Positions 43,595 through 52,857 of a stretch of 64,000 nt of DNA are shown here, in pieces. The translations under genes were made by a program, and so were the position numbers. The stretch is from contig NZ_HE978512.1 in the NCBI RefSeq assembly GCF_000311725.1, forward strand, positions 556,130 to 620,129, written 5' to 3'. Numbering within the stretch: position 1 is the stretch's first letter; each line of letters opens with the position of its first letter. The stretch comes from Robertmurraya massiliosenegalensis JC6. Lineage in GTDB: Bacteria; Bacillota; Bacilli; Bacillales; Cytobacillaceae. The notes beneath the pieces were generated by a model. That model was not told the DNA's origin and did not search any database. It saw only the letters and a list, made by a program, of their open reading frames with translations.

Positions 43595-45019
43595 ATGCTT
43601 ACATTTCTTTCATCTATTGTACTCTTAATTTTAGGCTATGTCGTATATGCAAAAATCGTCGAGCGCATTTTCGGGATCGATCCTGAGCAAAAAACACCTG
43701 CCTATACGAAGGAAGATGGTCTTGACTATGTGCCGATGCCATGGTGGAAGGGCTGGCTTATCCAATTATTGAATATTGCTGGACTTGGTCCGATCTTCGG
43801 TGCATTAATGGGTGCTTTGTATGGACCTGTTGCGTTCATTTGGATTGTCATTGGTTGTATATTTGCTGGGGCGGTTCATGATTATTTTTCCGGCATGATG
43901 TCCCTTCGTCACAACGGTGCTCAATATCCAGAGCTAATCGGACGTTATTTAGGGAAAAATATGAAATTTATCATTAATATTGTTTCTCTTGTTTTAATGA
44001 TTCTTGTTGCAGCTGCCTTTACGGCTGGCCCTGCACAATTAATTTCCCAACTTACTTCGTTGTCATTTGGTACCGTTCTTATCATGATCTTTGCTTACTT
44101 TTTACTAGCAACAATCCTGCCGGTAAATCAAATTATTGGCAAAATCTATCCCCTCTTTGGTGCAATCTTAATTTTCATGGCCGTCGCCATCGGAGGCGCT
44201 CTATTATTTTTCGACACACCTATTCCTAATCTCACACTGGCTAATCTTCATCCACAAGAACTGCCTATTTGGCCATTATTAATGGTTACGGTGTCTTGCG
44301 GAGCAATCTCTGGATTCCATTGTACGCAAAGTCCCATTGTTGCTAGAACACTTAAAAACGAACGTGATGGTCGTAAAGTATTTTACGGAGCCATGATCGG
44401 TGAAGGAGTGATCGCCCTGATTTGGGCAGCAGCAGGGATGACATTCTTTAACGGAACAGAAGGATTACAAGCAGCCATTGCTGCGGGGGGCCCCGCTGGT
44501 GCAGTAAACGAAATTTCCACTTCCCTTTTAGGAACATTAGGTGGCATTTTAGCCGTATTAGGTGTGATTATCTTACCGATCACAACAGGGGATACAGCTC
44601 TACGTTCATCCAGGATGATTTTAAAAGAAATGGTAAATGGAAATAAGAAAACCGATTGGAAGCAGGCCTTATACTTTTCCATTCCTGTCGCAATTCCTGC
44701 ATTTTATTTATCTACCATTGACTACTCTTTTTTATGGAGATATGTCGGCTGGTCCAATCAACTCGTTGCAACAGTAACACTTTGGGCAGCAACCGTCTAT
44801 TGTTTACGCAAAGGAAAATTCCATTGGATTTGCGGGATTCCTGCTTTATTTATGACAGGGGTTGTTGGGACTTACATTTTCTATGCTCCGGAAGGTTTCC
44901 ATCTAAATTATCACGTTTCTGTCATGATTGGATTAAGCATTACATTGGTTGTCACAGCCTGGTATATATACAAAATCATAAGTAAAGAGCGACAGATAAA
45001 AATTGAAACGGCAGCATAA
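43595..45019 (+). CDS. cstA: Carbon starvation protein CstA-type transporter (short form)
   Basis: A 474-residue CstA-family membrane protein; E. coli CstA is about 700 residues, while short forms near 480 occur in many firmicutes. Conserved segments include the opening YVVYAKIVERIFGIDP, then AGLGPIFGALMGALYGPVAF, VHDYFSGMMSLRHNGAQYPE, and ITTGDTALRSSRMILKEM. The family imports peptides or pyruvate under starvation. The start follows AGGGGGC. It is monocistronic with a strong terminator. Confidence 0.92.
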   Translation: MLTFLSSIVLLILGYVVYAKIVERIFGIDPEQKTPAYTKEDGLDYVPMPWWKGWLIQLLNIAGLGPIFGALMGALYGPVAFIWIVIGCIFAGAVHDYFSGMMSLRHNGAQYPELIGRYLGKNMKFIINIVSLVLMILVAAAFTAGPAQLISQLTSLSFGTVLIMIFAYFLLATILPVNQIIGKIYPLFGAILIFMAVAIGGALLFFDTPIPNLTLANLHPQELPIWPLLMVTVSCGAISGFHCTQSPIVARTLKNERDGRKVFYGAMIGEGVIALIWAAAGMTFFNGTEGLQAAIAAGGPAGAVNEISTSLLGTLGGILAVLGVIILPITTGDTALRSSRMILKEMVNGNKKTDWKQALYFSIPVAIPAFYLSTIDYSFLWRYVGWSNQLVATVTLWAATVYCLRKGKFHWICGIPALFMTGVVGTYIFYAPEGFHLNYHVSVMIGLSITLVVTAWYIYKIISKERQIKIETAA

Positions 45020-45029
45020 CTTATATGAC

Positions 45030-45064
45030 AAAGAGGCAGTGTCTTAACTGACACTGCCTCTTTA
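45030..45064 (+). terminator. Terminator of cstA
   Basis: AAAGAGGCAGTGTC and GACACTGCCTCTTT form a perfect 14-bp stem around TTAACT, ending in a T run. Confidence 0.9.
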
Positions 45065-45110
45065 ACAAAATCCTGAATGGGGATAAAACAACTTCTCTTT
45101 TATCATTTCC

Positions 45111-46085
45111 TCACTTAACGAACAGAAGTGATTTTTCTGGAGAAGGGCATTCTTTTTTGCCATTTTTCTCACGATACATTTTTGCATCTGCTTCCTTTAA
45201 TAGTTGCTCCATTACCCCTTTCGAAGAAGCACCGTATGCATATCCGATCGATATTTTAATCTCAGAAAGGGCTGGCCCCTCTCCAATAAGTCCCATTTCA
45301 AACCGGACATCTTTTATAAATTCTTCTGTTTGCAAAATACTCACATTTGGAAGAAGAATTGCAAATTCATCGCCACCTATACGAGCAATGATTGCGTCTT
45401 CTTGTGCGTGGGTTTTAAGACGTATCGCCGTTTCTTGTATTAATGCATCCCCGATTTGATGCCCATACCGATCATTAACAAACTTCAACTCATCTAAATC
45501 AGCCACGATGACTGCTATTGGAGTATATTCATTTTCATCATAATCCTTCATCATTGTTTGAAAAAATTCACGATTATATAGATTTGTTAGTGCATCATGA
45601 GACGATTTATATTCTAATTGCTGCTGTAAGGCTACTTTTTCATCAATGTTCCGGAAAACACCTTGTACGGCAACAAAATGTCCTTCCTGAAATACGGGTG
45701 TAGCATATTCCTCAAACCATATATATTGGCCATGATGGTTCCTAAATCTCACTTTAATAGGATCAGAAAAATTCAGCGTACCTTTCCTCTTTTTCATCAA
45801 AATTTCACGATCATCTGGATGAACGATATCAAATATTTTCTCAGGATTAAGTAGATGTTCCTCTAATGTATTCGGTCCAATAAGTTCATTAACAGTGGAA
45901 CTTAAGTAACGATAGTTTAATTTCGGCACTGTTTCACAGTAATAGATAATATCACGTACATTTTCTACTGTTTCAATAATAGGCTGTAAATAATTTACCT
46001 TCTGCTGCAGCTTTTTATTATGGTTATATAGTGTTAAGCAAGTAAGTAGTAGTCCAATCATCACAACTGCAATAATACTCCACAT
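45111..46085 (-). CDS. PAS-GGDEF diguanylate cyclase with N-terminal anchor
   Basis: A 324-residue protein. One N-terminal helix (MWSIIAVVMIGLLLTCLTLY) anchors it; a PAS domain follows (residues ~35-150: YYCETVPKLNYRYLSSTVNE; VQGVFRNIDEKV); then a GGDEF domain with NLYNREFFQTMM, IAVIVADLDELKFVNDRYG and the active site ARIGGDEFAILLP. It should synthesise cyclic di-GMP. No RxxD inhibitory site is seen before GGDEF. It is the second diguanylate cyclase in the window, without an EAL domain anywhere nearby. Confidence 0.92.
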   Translation of the reverse strand: MWSIIAVVMIGLLLTCLTLYNHNKKLQQKVNYLQPIIETVENVRDIIYYCETVPKLNYRYLSSTVNELIGPNTLEEHLLNPEKIFDIVHPDDREILMKKRKGTLNFSDPIKVRFRNHHGQYIWFEEYATPVFQEGHFVAVQGVFRNIDEKVALQQQLEYKSSHDALTNLYNREFFQTMMKDYDENEYTPIAVIVADLDELKFVNDRYGHQIGDALIQETAIRLKTHAQEDAIIARIGGDEFAILLPNVSILQTEEFIKDVRFEMGLIGEGPALSEIKISIGYAYGASSKGVMEQLLKEADAKMYREKNGKKECPSPEKSLLFVK

Positions 46086-46177
46086 GAAAAACTTCCACTT
46101 CCTTCAAGTAAAATTATTACTAATCTACTATATTATACTAAATGGAAGGATTCAATCTGTGAAGTAGTTTTACAACT

Positions 46178-46786
46178 TTAAATAATAATCTGATAGCCCA
46201 AATAAGTCGCCATCCCCCAAATAATGAGGGCAGATAGTTGGTTCACTCGTTTTAACAACTTGCCATCACGATCGAGCTGTCCTATTTTTCTTCCTAGAAT
46301 CGCTAAGAAGAGAAACCAAACAAATGAGACCGTTATACATGCCATCGTGAAGAACCACTTATCTTCTCCTGTATACGCAAGTGAACTCGTGCCGATTACT
46401 CCAATCGTATCCATAATCGCATGGGGATTAAGCAAGGAGACTGACGCAGCAAATGTCATTTGCCTCTTTGCGGAAAATCGCTTTTGTTCGCCATTTTTCT
46501 GTTCAGGATTACTTCTCCACATGACAAATCCCATATAGATTAAAAAGATTAAACCAATTAAAAATAGGGCTACTTTTAACCACTCAAAATTCAATACGAC
46601 TAATGAGACTCCCTGCACCGCTAACAGAATTAGAATGGCATCACAAATACCTGCTGTCAAAATAGCTGGACTCGCCTGTATCAGTTTCTTATGGGTAGCC
46701 CCTTGGTTGAAAATAAAGACATTTTGAACCCCTAACGGCAAAATTAAGCCAAATGCTAAGAGCATTCCATGAATAAGTGCTTGCAT
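46178..46786 (-). CDS. LysE/ArgO family amino acid exporter
   Basis: A 202-residue exporter with five to six helices. The start at ATG 46786 has GTGGAGGA upstream; the longer frame overlaps the promoter region. Family residues are GLILPLGVQNVFIFNQGA near the N-terminus and SLLNPHAIMDTIGVIG in the middle. The substrate is probably a basic or other amino acid. It is divergent from a MocR-type regulator gene, a common pairing in which the regulator controls the exporter. Confidence 0.9.
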   Translation of the reverse strand: MQALIHGMLLAFGLILPLGVQNVFIFNQGATHKKLIQASPAILTAGICDAILILLAVQGVSLVVLNFEWLKVALFLIGLIFLIYMGFVMWRSNPEQKNGEQKRFSAKRQMTFAASVSLLNPHAIMDTIGVIGTSSLAYTGEDKWFFTMACITVSFVWFLFLAILGRKIGQLDRDGKLLKRVNQLSALIIWGMATYLGYQIII

Positions 46787-46913
46787 CTCGTTGTCCTCCA
46801 CTTTTCTTCTAGAGTACTGGATCATAAACGTCCTGTCTGCAACCAATTGGATGGTCCCCGACCCAACCAATCTGCTAAAATAAAGAAAACTTTTAAAAAA
46901 TAGAGGGGCCCTT

Positions 46914-48383
46914 ATGCAAGAATTACACTGGAAACCAGAAAAAAAATCATCTGTTCCGTTACATCAACAAATCTATGATTATTTAAAAAGAAAGATTATG
47001 TACGGAGAATGGACAGTAGGAACTAAGATTCCAACTCAAAGAAGCTTGGCAAAACAGTTTGATGTAAATCGAAGTACCGTCGTTTATGCGCTTGAAGGCT
47101 TGATTGCCGATGGACTTTTACAAACGAAAGTCGGAAGTGGGACTGAAGTCGTCAACAATACTTGGAGTCTCCTTTCATCAACATCATCCCCTGATTGGAA
47201 AAGTTACGTGTCTTCAGGCATTTATAAACCAAACATCGACATGATTCAAGAGATTAATAGAGCGGAGGCGGATCCAACGATTATCCGCTTAGGTACCGGT
47301 GAATTATCTCCCGATTTATTACCTAATAAAAAAATGGCAGAAATTTTTCACGATCATTACGATGAGAACTTTTCACTTGGATATGTGGAGCCAAAGGGCC
47401 GTTTATCTTTACGTCAAGCAATCAGTAAATATTTACATTCGAAAGAGATTGTAGCATCTCCTGAATCGATTTTGATCGTTTCTGGCGGACTTCAAGCGCT
47501 ACAATTAATTTCAATCGGGTTATTAGAAAGAGGTTCCACTATCCTTCACGAAACACCTTCCTATTTGAATTCCATACATGTTTTCCAATCTGCAGGAATG
47601 AATTTATTGGGGGTGCCATTAGATATGGATGGGATCAAATGCGATGAGATCGAATATTTAAAACGCCAGCGCGAAGCGGCCCTATTATATACGATTCCTT
47701 CTTTTCATAACCCAACTGGAGCAGTCATGTCTGAGAGCAGACGGGCAGAACTATTAAAAGTCTCCCAAAACGCATCATTGCCAATTATTGAGGATGATGT
47801 TTATCGTGAATTATGGTTTGATGTCCCACCTCCCAGTCCTTTAAAAGCAAAGGATCCTCAAGGAAATGTCTTGTATATTGGAAGTGTTTCAAAAACATTA
47901 AGCCCAGGGCTACGAATCGGTTGGGTTGTTGGCCCTGAACCCGTCATTGATCGATTAGCTGATATTAAGATGCAAACGGATTATGGCTCAAGCTCGCTTT
48001 CCCAATTTGCAGTAGAAAAATGGATTAGCAGTGGCTTATATGAGCATTTTTTGAAGGACATCAGGGCAGAGCTAAAAGCGAGAAGGGATTTCACACTGCA
48101 AATTTTACAAAACTATTTCTCAGAAATCGCCACATGGAATATTCCGCAAGGTGGCTTTTATATCTGGCTACAATTAACAATAGATACATCGACACGAACA
48201 TTATTCGAACGAGCGCTTACAGAACGAATTCTTTTAAATCCAGGCTTTATCTATGACAAACAAAACCACAAGCACCTTCGAATCTCCTATTCATACGCTT
48301 CAATGGAACAACTCGAATCTGGATTAGTTCAGTTAGCACAACTTATTAAACAAAAAAACACAAGGTTCTCGCCATCAGAGTAA
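46914..48383 (+). CDS. MocR family regulator (GntR winged helix plus PLP aminotransferase-like domain)
   Basis: A 489-residue fusion. Residues 1-80 form a GntR winged helix (PLHQQIYDYLKRKIMYGEW; RSLAKQFDVNRSTVVYALEG). After a linker, a fold-type I aminotransferase domain runs to the end, with the PLP Lys in YIGSVSKTLSPGLRIGW near residue 328 and HNPTGAVMSESRR, EDDVYRELWF. Such proteins sense an amino acid or PLP through an external aldimine. The start follows GAGGGGCCC. The divergent LysE gene is the likely target. Confidence 0.93.
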   Translation: MQELHWKPEKKSSVPLHQQIYDYLKRKIMYGEWTVGTKIPTQRSLAKQFDVNRSTVVYALEGLIADGLLQTKVGSGTEVVNNTWSLLSSTSSPDWKSYVSSGIYKPNIDMIQEINRAEADPTIIRLGTGELSPDLLPNKKMAEIFHDHYDENFSLGYVEPKGRLSLRQAISKYLHSKEIVASPESILIVSGGLQALQLISIGLLERGSTILHETPSYLNSIHVFQSAGMNLLGVPLDMDGIKCDEIEYLKRQREAALLYTIPSFHNPTGAVMSESRRAELLKVSQNASLPIIEDDVYRELWFDVPPPSPLKAKDPQGNVLYIGSVSKTLSPGLRIGWVVGPEPVIDRLADIKMQTDYGSSSLSQFAVEKWISSGLYEHFLKDIRAELKARRDFTLQILQNYFSEIATWNIPQGGFYIWLQLTIDTSTRTLFERALTERILLNPGFIYDKQNHKHLRISYSYASMEQLESGLVQLAQLIKQKNTRFSPSE

Positions 48384-48396
48384 TCTTGTGTTTTTT
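48353..48396. terminator. Bidirectional terminator between mocR-like gene and kinase gene
   Basis: AAAAAACACAAG and CTTGTGTTTTTT form a stem around a 20-nt loop. It overlaps the end of the MocR gene and serves both convergent genes. Confidence 0.85.
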
Positions 48397-48397
48397 C

Positions 48398-49489
48398 TTA
48401 TTCTAAAATTAAGTTTTTCTCAGACGCTAAAGGCCATTCGATCGTAATCGAAAAATAACCATCTTTAAATGATGCATTCACTTTTCCTTGATGAATCTGA
48501 ACAATGCTTTTCACAATAGCAAGCCCTAAACCAGAACCACCTTTTGAGCGTGATTGATCGATTTGGTAGAAGCGATTAAAAAGATTGTTCAGTTTTTCAA
48601 CCGTTATTTCATGCGAACGATTTGCGATTTCAATCACTGCAAGTTGGTTATTCTCTATTCTCGTTTCAATGACAATTTCACCTGGACGAAGACCATGTTT
48701 AATCGCATTGGAAATTAAGTTTTCCAGCAATCGTATAAATTTCTCTATGTCTGCATGAATGATAATTTCTTCGGATGAGAGGATTTTCCTTAAATGAACA
48801 TCCTTCGGTAAACTTGATTCATATTCATTCAAAAGTTGTTGTATCACCATGTTTAAGGAGACGCATTGATTATCTAGTTGAACGCCTGAGCTTGTCAACT
48901 TCGTTAGCTCAAACAAATCATTACTTAGATTTTGCAACCTTTTAGATTTCTGATAAATAATGTCTACATATTCCTCAAGTTCCTCACTAGATTCATAACG
49001 TTTCTCTTTAATTGCCTGAAGAAAGCCCAGCATGGATGTCAGCGGTGTACGCAGATCATGGGAGACATTCATGATAAGTTCGGTCTTCTCTTTCTCCAGC
49101 TGCCTTTCATCTTCAAACTTTTGCTTCAGTTCACTTGCCATCTTATTAATATTTTGAGATAAGGAAGCTAACTCATCACATCCTTTAACTTTTATTAAAC
49201 GATCAAAATTACCTGACGCCATCCTCTTAATGCCCCGTTCCATTTCTCTAATATAATGGAGCGTTTGCCGAAAAATAATGGAAAATATGAAGATGAACAC
49301 CACAATGCTTAAAAGAAATACCCACCTCATATAGGATTGATACTGGATAAAAGAAATTTTTTCAACAAACATTTCATAAAGTAATGAATTGTTTAAAAAA
49401 ATGAATAGAACGGTACTAATGAACATACTAACTACTATATTCACAAGAAGCTTTGTACGCAGACTTGCGAAAAGCCTATTTTTTAACAT
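48398..49489 (-). CDS. Sensor histidine kinase (HAMP-HisKA-HATPase)
   Basis: A 363-residue kinase with two N-terminal helices and a short extracytoplasmic stretch, HAMP (IKRMASGNFDRLIKVKGCDEL), H box ELIMNVSHDLRTPLTSMLGF, N box LENLISNAIKHG and G box GGSGLGLAIVKSIV. The ATG at 49489 overlaps the end of the response regulator gene by 7 bp. The kinase frame is intact, although its cognate regulator is interrupted. Confidence 0.92.
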   Translation of the reverse strand: MLKNRLFASLRTKLLVNIVVSMFISTVLFIFLNNSLLYEMFVEKISFIQYQSYMRWVFLLSIVVFIFIFSIIFRQTLHYIREMERGIKRMASGNFDRLIKVKGCDELASLSQNINKMASELKQKFEDERQLEKEKTELIMNVSHDLRTPLTSMLGFLQAIKEKRYESSEELEEYVDIIYQKSKRLQNLSNDLFELTKLTSSGVQLDNQCVSLNMVIQQLLNEYESSLPKDVHLRKILSSEEIIIHADIEKFIRLLENLISNAIKHGLRPGEIVIETRIENNQLAVIEIANRSHEITVEKLNNLFNRFYQIDQSRSKGGSGLGLAIVKSIVQIHQGKVNASFKDGYFSITIEWPLASEKNLILE

Positions 49490-50178
49490 TGCACTTTATA
49501 CCCCACTCCCCAAACAGTCTCAATAAAACGTTCTTCAGAGGCTTTTGTAAGTTTTTCGCGAATATTACGAATATGCACCATAACCGTATTTTCTGAGCCA
49601 AAGCTATCTTCTTTCCAAATGCTCTTATAAATTTGTTCATTACTAAAAACTCTATTAGGATTTTCACTTAGTTAAACTAAGATTTCATACTCCCTAGGGG
49701 TAAAGACAATCTCTTGTCCATTGACTTTCACTTGTCTAGAGTCCCGATGAATTTCAAGATTTCGAATCGTGATGATATCCATTTGCTTGTCACGATTATT
49801 TTGGAATTGCCTATACCGACGAATCTGCGCCTTAACTCTTGCAAGTAATTCAAGAGGATTGAACGGCTTTGTTACATAGTCATCAGCACCGAGACTTAAA
49901 CCCGTAATCTTGTCCATATCTCCTCCCTTTGCAGACAGTAAAATAACGGGAACAATTCTCTCTTCCCGTATTTTCATAAGTGTTTCTACACCGTCTAATT
50001 TCGGCATCATAATATCCATAATCAAGCAGTCAACACTTTCTTTTTCCATAATGTCAATCGCTTCAAGACCATTTTCCGCTTCAATAATGCGGTACGCTTC
50101 ATTTTTAAGATAGAGCTTAATTAATTTACGAATTTCCGCATCATCATCCACGATCAAAATACTCGTTGTATTCTTCAT
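49483..50178 (-). pseudogene. OmpR-type response regulator interrupted by an in-frame TAA
   Basis: The gene would encode 231 residues. The receiver domain is intact (LIVDDDAEI, phospho-Asp in CLIMDIMMPKLDG, Lys in DDYVTKPFNPLE). Translation stops at a TAA at 49672-49674, just after FTPREYEILV. In the same frame the sequence continues without further stop as LSENPNRVFSNEQIYKSIW... NTVMVHIRNIREKL... FIETVWGVGYKVQC. The TAA replaces a residue that is usually Leu, so one base change (TTA to TAA) explains it. The truncated product would keep phospho-acceptance but lose most of the DNA-binding wing. It may be a real null allele or a sequence error. Confidence 0.88.
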
Positions 50179-50241
50179 TGCTCTCTCCTTGCTTATATAT
50201 TCATCGACGCAGGCATCTCATAATGATTCTTACGCCTAAAT

Positions 50242-50800
50242 TCATTCATTTTTACATGAAAGAACAAATGCTGGCGGGAAATTAAGCCATACTTTTTTTT
50301 GAAATCGAGGGAAAGTACCCTTGAATGAATGCTTTTTTTACAAGAGAATATTGAAAAGTAATGAATTTGCCCTTTGGAACAAGTAACTCCTTACTATTTT
50401 CAAGAATCCTCTTTGATACATCTAATGGTAAAGAGGTAAAAGGCAGTCCTGACAGTACATAATCAATTGCTTCAATATTGAGTTCTGTCATATACTCTCT
50501 TATATTTTCTGCTGACCCATGAAAAACTTGTACAGTTTCATCATGTTCATATTTTTTCTGCAAATTTCTATAAAAATTCTCATTAATCTCAATAAGAATT
50601 AATAGCGTTTCTTTTTTCTTTTGTTTCATGATTTCCTTTGTGAACACTCCTGTTCCAGGGCCTAATTCTACGATAACTTTCGCTTCATTAAAAAGAATCG
50701 AGTCTACCATTTTCCTTGCTAATTTATTTGAACTAGGTGCTATTGCTCCAGTATTTCTTGGGAACTTTACAAACTCATTTAAAAAAGTGATCATTTCCAT
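50242..50800 (-). pseudogene. SAM-dependent methyltransferase (phospholipid/KsgA-like), frameshifted at an A8 run
   Basis: The reading frame from 50800 gives 172 residues and stops at 50282. SAM-binding motif I is VIVELGPGTGVFTKEIM near residue 43, and motif IV-like DYVLSGLPFTSLP is present. Family members end with an aromatic-Pro motif such as NFPPAFVxxC. Exactly this, VWLNFPPAFVLSCKNE, is found in the adjoining frame after a run of eight A (minus strand, near 50290). Removing one A joins the frames and extends the gene to 50242. The slip may be a mutation, a phase-variable tract or a sequencing error. Confidence 0.82.
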
Positions 50801-50978
50801 CTTTCATCACCTCATACTTGAAATATACATTCAGTATAAGAATGAGTTCTTAAGAAAAAAGGATGCTACTTCTTAAGATTTCCTAAAGTTTTTAAAGGGA
50901 ATAAATTAATAAAAGGCTTCTCGAAGCTCAAAGAACTTCAAAAAACCCCAGTTAGCATATTTAAGGCTTTATTTATCA
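50801..50978. other. Upstream spacer of the methyltransferase gene
   Basis: Contains two TTCTTAAGA sequences (near 50848 and 50871). No gene is recognised. Confidence 0.35.
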
Positions 50979-51145
50979 CTGTTTTCGTGTAGATCGTGGT
51001 TATTTGTAAAAACTCAGAAGCTGGTTTTTCCCCTTAGATCACGGTTGTGGCCATATATGAAGTGTGCGACGGCACTTTTCACTCCCTAAATCGGGCATTT
51101 TGTTTCTTATTGCTTTCCAAAAGCAACCATGTTTGCGAAAGAGCC
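50979..51145. repeat. Interspersed repeat family 2, copy 1 (~165 bp)
   Basis: Starts CTGTTTTCGTGTAGATCGTGG and shares with the copy at 58629 the runs GTGGTTATTTGTAAAAAC, CACGG.TGTGGC and CTCCCTAA.TC.GGCATT. It abuts the stop codon of the OhrR-like gene. Confidence 0.8.
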
Positions 51146-51586
51146 TTATTTAGTAATGACCACATTTGATAGCTTTCTTACTGCCTGGTTAAAGGCGTTC
51201 ATTTCTTCCACTGACATTCCCGTCGCCTCAATAAGTGATTGGGGGATACATTGCGCCTTATCACGTAATGCCAATCCCTCTTCTTTTATTCGCACGATAA
51301 CTACTCTCTCATCTGCTGGATCTCTCATCCGCTCTATCAACTGCGAGCTTTCCATTCTTTTTAACATTGGAGTAAGTGTGCCTGAGTCAAGATCCAGTAA
51401 TTGACCTAGCTCCTTAACCGTTGCTTCCTTCCGCTCCCACAGTACAACCAAAACTAAATATTGAGGATAGGTTAGTTTTAACTCATCTAAGTAAGGTCTA
51501 TATAAACGAAGAATAGCCCTCGAACAAGCATATAAAGAAAAACAGAGATGGTCTTCAAGCGTTGTAAATTCATACTTTTTTTCCAT
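51146..51586 (-). CDS. ohrR: OhrR-like MarR family peroxide-sensing repressor
   Basis: A 146-residue MarR-type repressor close to B. subtilis OhrR. The reactive Cys15 is conserved (EDHLCFSLYACSR), as are the YRPYLDELKLTYPQYLVLVVLWE segment and the recognition helix LDSGTLTPMLKRMESSQLIER. OhrR is inactivated when organic peroxides oxidise this Cys. Instead of an ohr peroxidase gene, an alpha/beta hydrolase gene is divergent, and a palindrome close to the OhrR operator lies in its promoter. Confidence 0.85.
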   Translation of the reverse strand: MEKKYEFTTLEDHLCFSLYACSRAILRLYRPYLDELKLTYPQYLVLVVLWERKEATVKELGQLLDLDSGTLTPMLKRMESSQLIERMRDPADERVVIVRIKEEGLALRDKAQCIPQSLIEATGMSVEEMNAFNQAVRKLSNVVITK

Positions 51587-51704
51587 ATTAAGATTCTCCC
51601 TTCAAACTAGTTGTGAACCATTATTATGAATCAAATTATAATGGACAAAATTAACTAGCGTCAAATTATCATCTTCTTTATATTAATTTTGCAAAATTTA
51701 ATTG

Positions 51705-51757
51705 TTGACAACTTAATTCACTGGTAGTATCATTCGATTATACACAATTTAATTGTG
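51705..51757 (+). promoter_or_regulatory. Esterase promoter with OhrR-like operator
   Basis: TTGACA (51705-51710), a 17-bp spacer and TATCAT (51728-51733) form a promoter. The perfect palindrome CACAATT-T-AATTGTG (51743-51757) covers the start point and resembles the OhrR site TACAATT-AATTGTA. A related half-palindrome (AATTTAATTG) precedes the -35. Confidence 0.82.
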
Positions 51758-51785
51758 CGCAATATAAAAAGAGGAGTTGTTCAAA

Positions 51786-52727
51786 ATGAAAAAAAATCTT
51801 TCTTTAGAAAAAGCGGCACAAAACTTTATTGAGGCTACAGCAAACCCACCATACTTATTTGATTTAGGCCCCGTTGAAGGTAGAAAAGTGGTGGACTCTG
51901 TACAATCTGGAGAAATCGATAAACCTCACACTCTAATTTCAGATATGACGATTCATAGTGACATTTCAAAACAAATTAAAGTAAGAATTGTACGCCCTGA
52001 TAATTCCGATACTAAATTGCCTGTCATTTTATATATACATGGTGCAGGCTGGGTATTTGGAAACTCCCATACACATGATCGTCTTACTCGTAAGCTAGCT
52101 GTCGAAACGAATGCGATTGTTGTGTTTCCAGAATATAGTCTTTCTCCAGAAGCGAAATACCCTATTGCCATTGAAGAAATTTATGAGGTACTTAAATGGG
52201 TGGAAGCGGAAGCCGATCAACAACAATTTGATATCGACCATCTTTTTGTTGCAGGGGATAGTGTCGGTGGAAACATGGCTGCGGCTATTACCTTAATGAC
52301 GAAAGAACGTAAAGGGCCAAAAATCAGCAAGCAGCTTCTCTTCTATCCAGTGACAGATGCTGACTTTGATACTGAGTCTTATCACCAATTTGAAACAGGT
52401 TATTTTCTTAGAAGAGATGGAATGCAATGGTTTTGGGATCAATACACAACAGATCCAACAGATCGAGCACAAATTACAGCATCTCCTCTCCGCGCATCAA
52501 AAGAACAATTAACTGGTTTACCACAAGCACTAGTGATCACGGCTGAAGCTGATGTCCTACGTGACGAAGGTGAAGCATACGCAAATAAACTTCGCGAAGC
52601 AGGAGTCCCTGTTACCGCCGTTCGCTTCCAAGGAATCATTCATGATTTTGTTATGCTTAATGAATTTGCTGAAACAGAGGCTGCCAAAGGTGCTTTACTC
52701 CTTGCAACTTCCTGGTTGCGTTCATAA
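51786..52727 (+). CDS. Alpha/beta hydrolase, acetyl esterase (HSL family)
   Basis: A 313-residue esterase of the hormone-sensitive-lipase type. The oxyanion-hole motif is ILYIHGAGWVFG (HGAG, usually HGGG), the nucleophile Ser is in VAGDSVGGNMAAA, the acid Asp in ITAEADVLRDEG, and the His in FQGIIHDFVMLN. The ATG at 51786 has GAGGAG upstream. It acts on short-chain esters, the physiological substrate being unknown. Control by the divergent OhrR-like repressor would link it to peroxide or lipid-peroxide stress. Confidence 0.9.
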   Translation: MKKNLSLEKAAQNFIEATANPPYLFDLGPVEGRKVVDSVQSGEIDKPHTLISDMTIHSDISKQIKVRIVRPDNSDTKLPVILYIHGAGWVFGNSHTHDRLTRKLAVETNAIVVFPEYSLSPEAKYPIAIEEIYEVLKWVEAEADQQQFDIDHLFVAGDSVGGNMAAAITLMTKERKGPKISKQLLFYPVTDADFDTESYHQFETGYFLRRDGMQWFWDQYTTDPTDRAQITASPLRASKEQLTGLPQALVITAEADVLRDEGEAYANKLREAGVPVTAVRFQGIIHDFVMLNEFAETEAAKGALLLATSWLRS

Positions 52728-52857
52728 TTACGTTTATATTTGAAGAATGGCGTCAATCTATAAGAGGTTCACGCCTATTTTTTGGTTTCCTTAACTTAAG
52801 TCAATGAAACAAAAAAACTCCCTATGCTATCTTCAACATATAGGGGAGGGAGATTTG

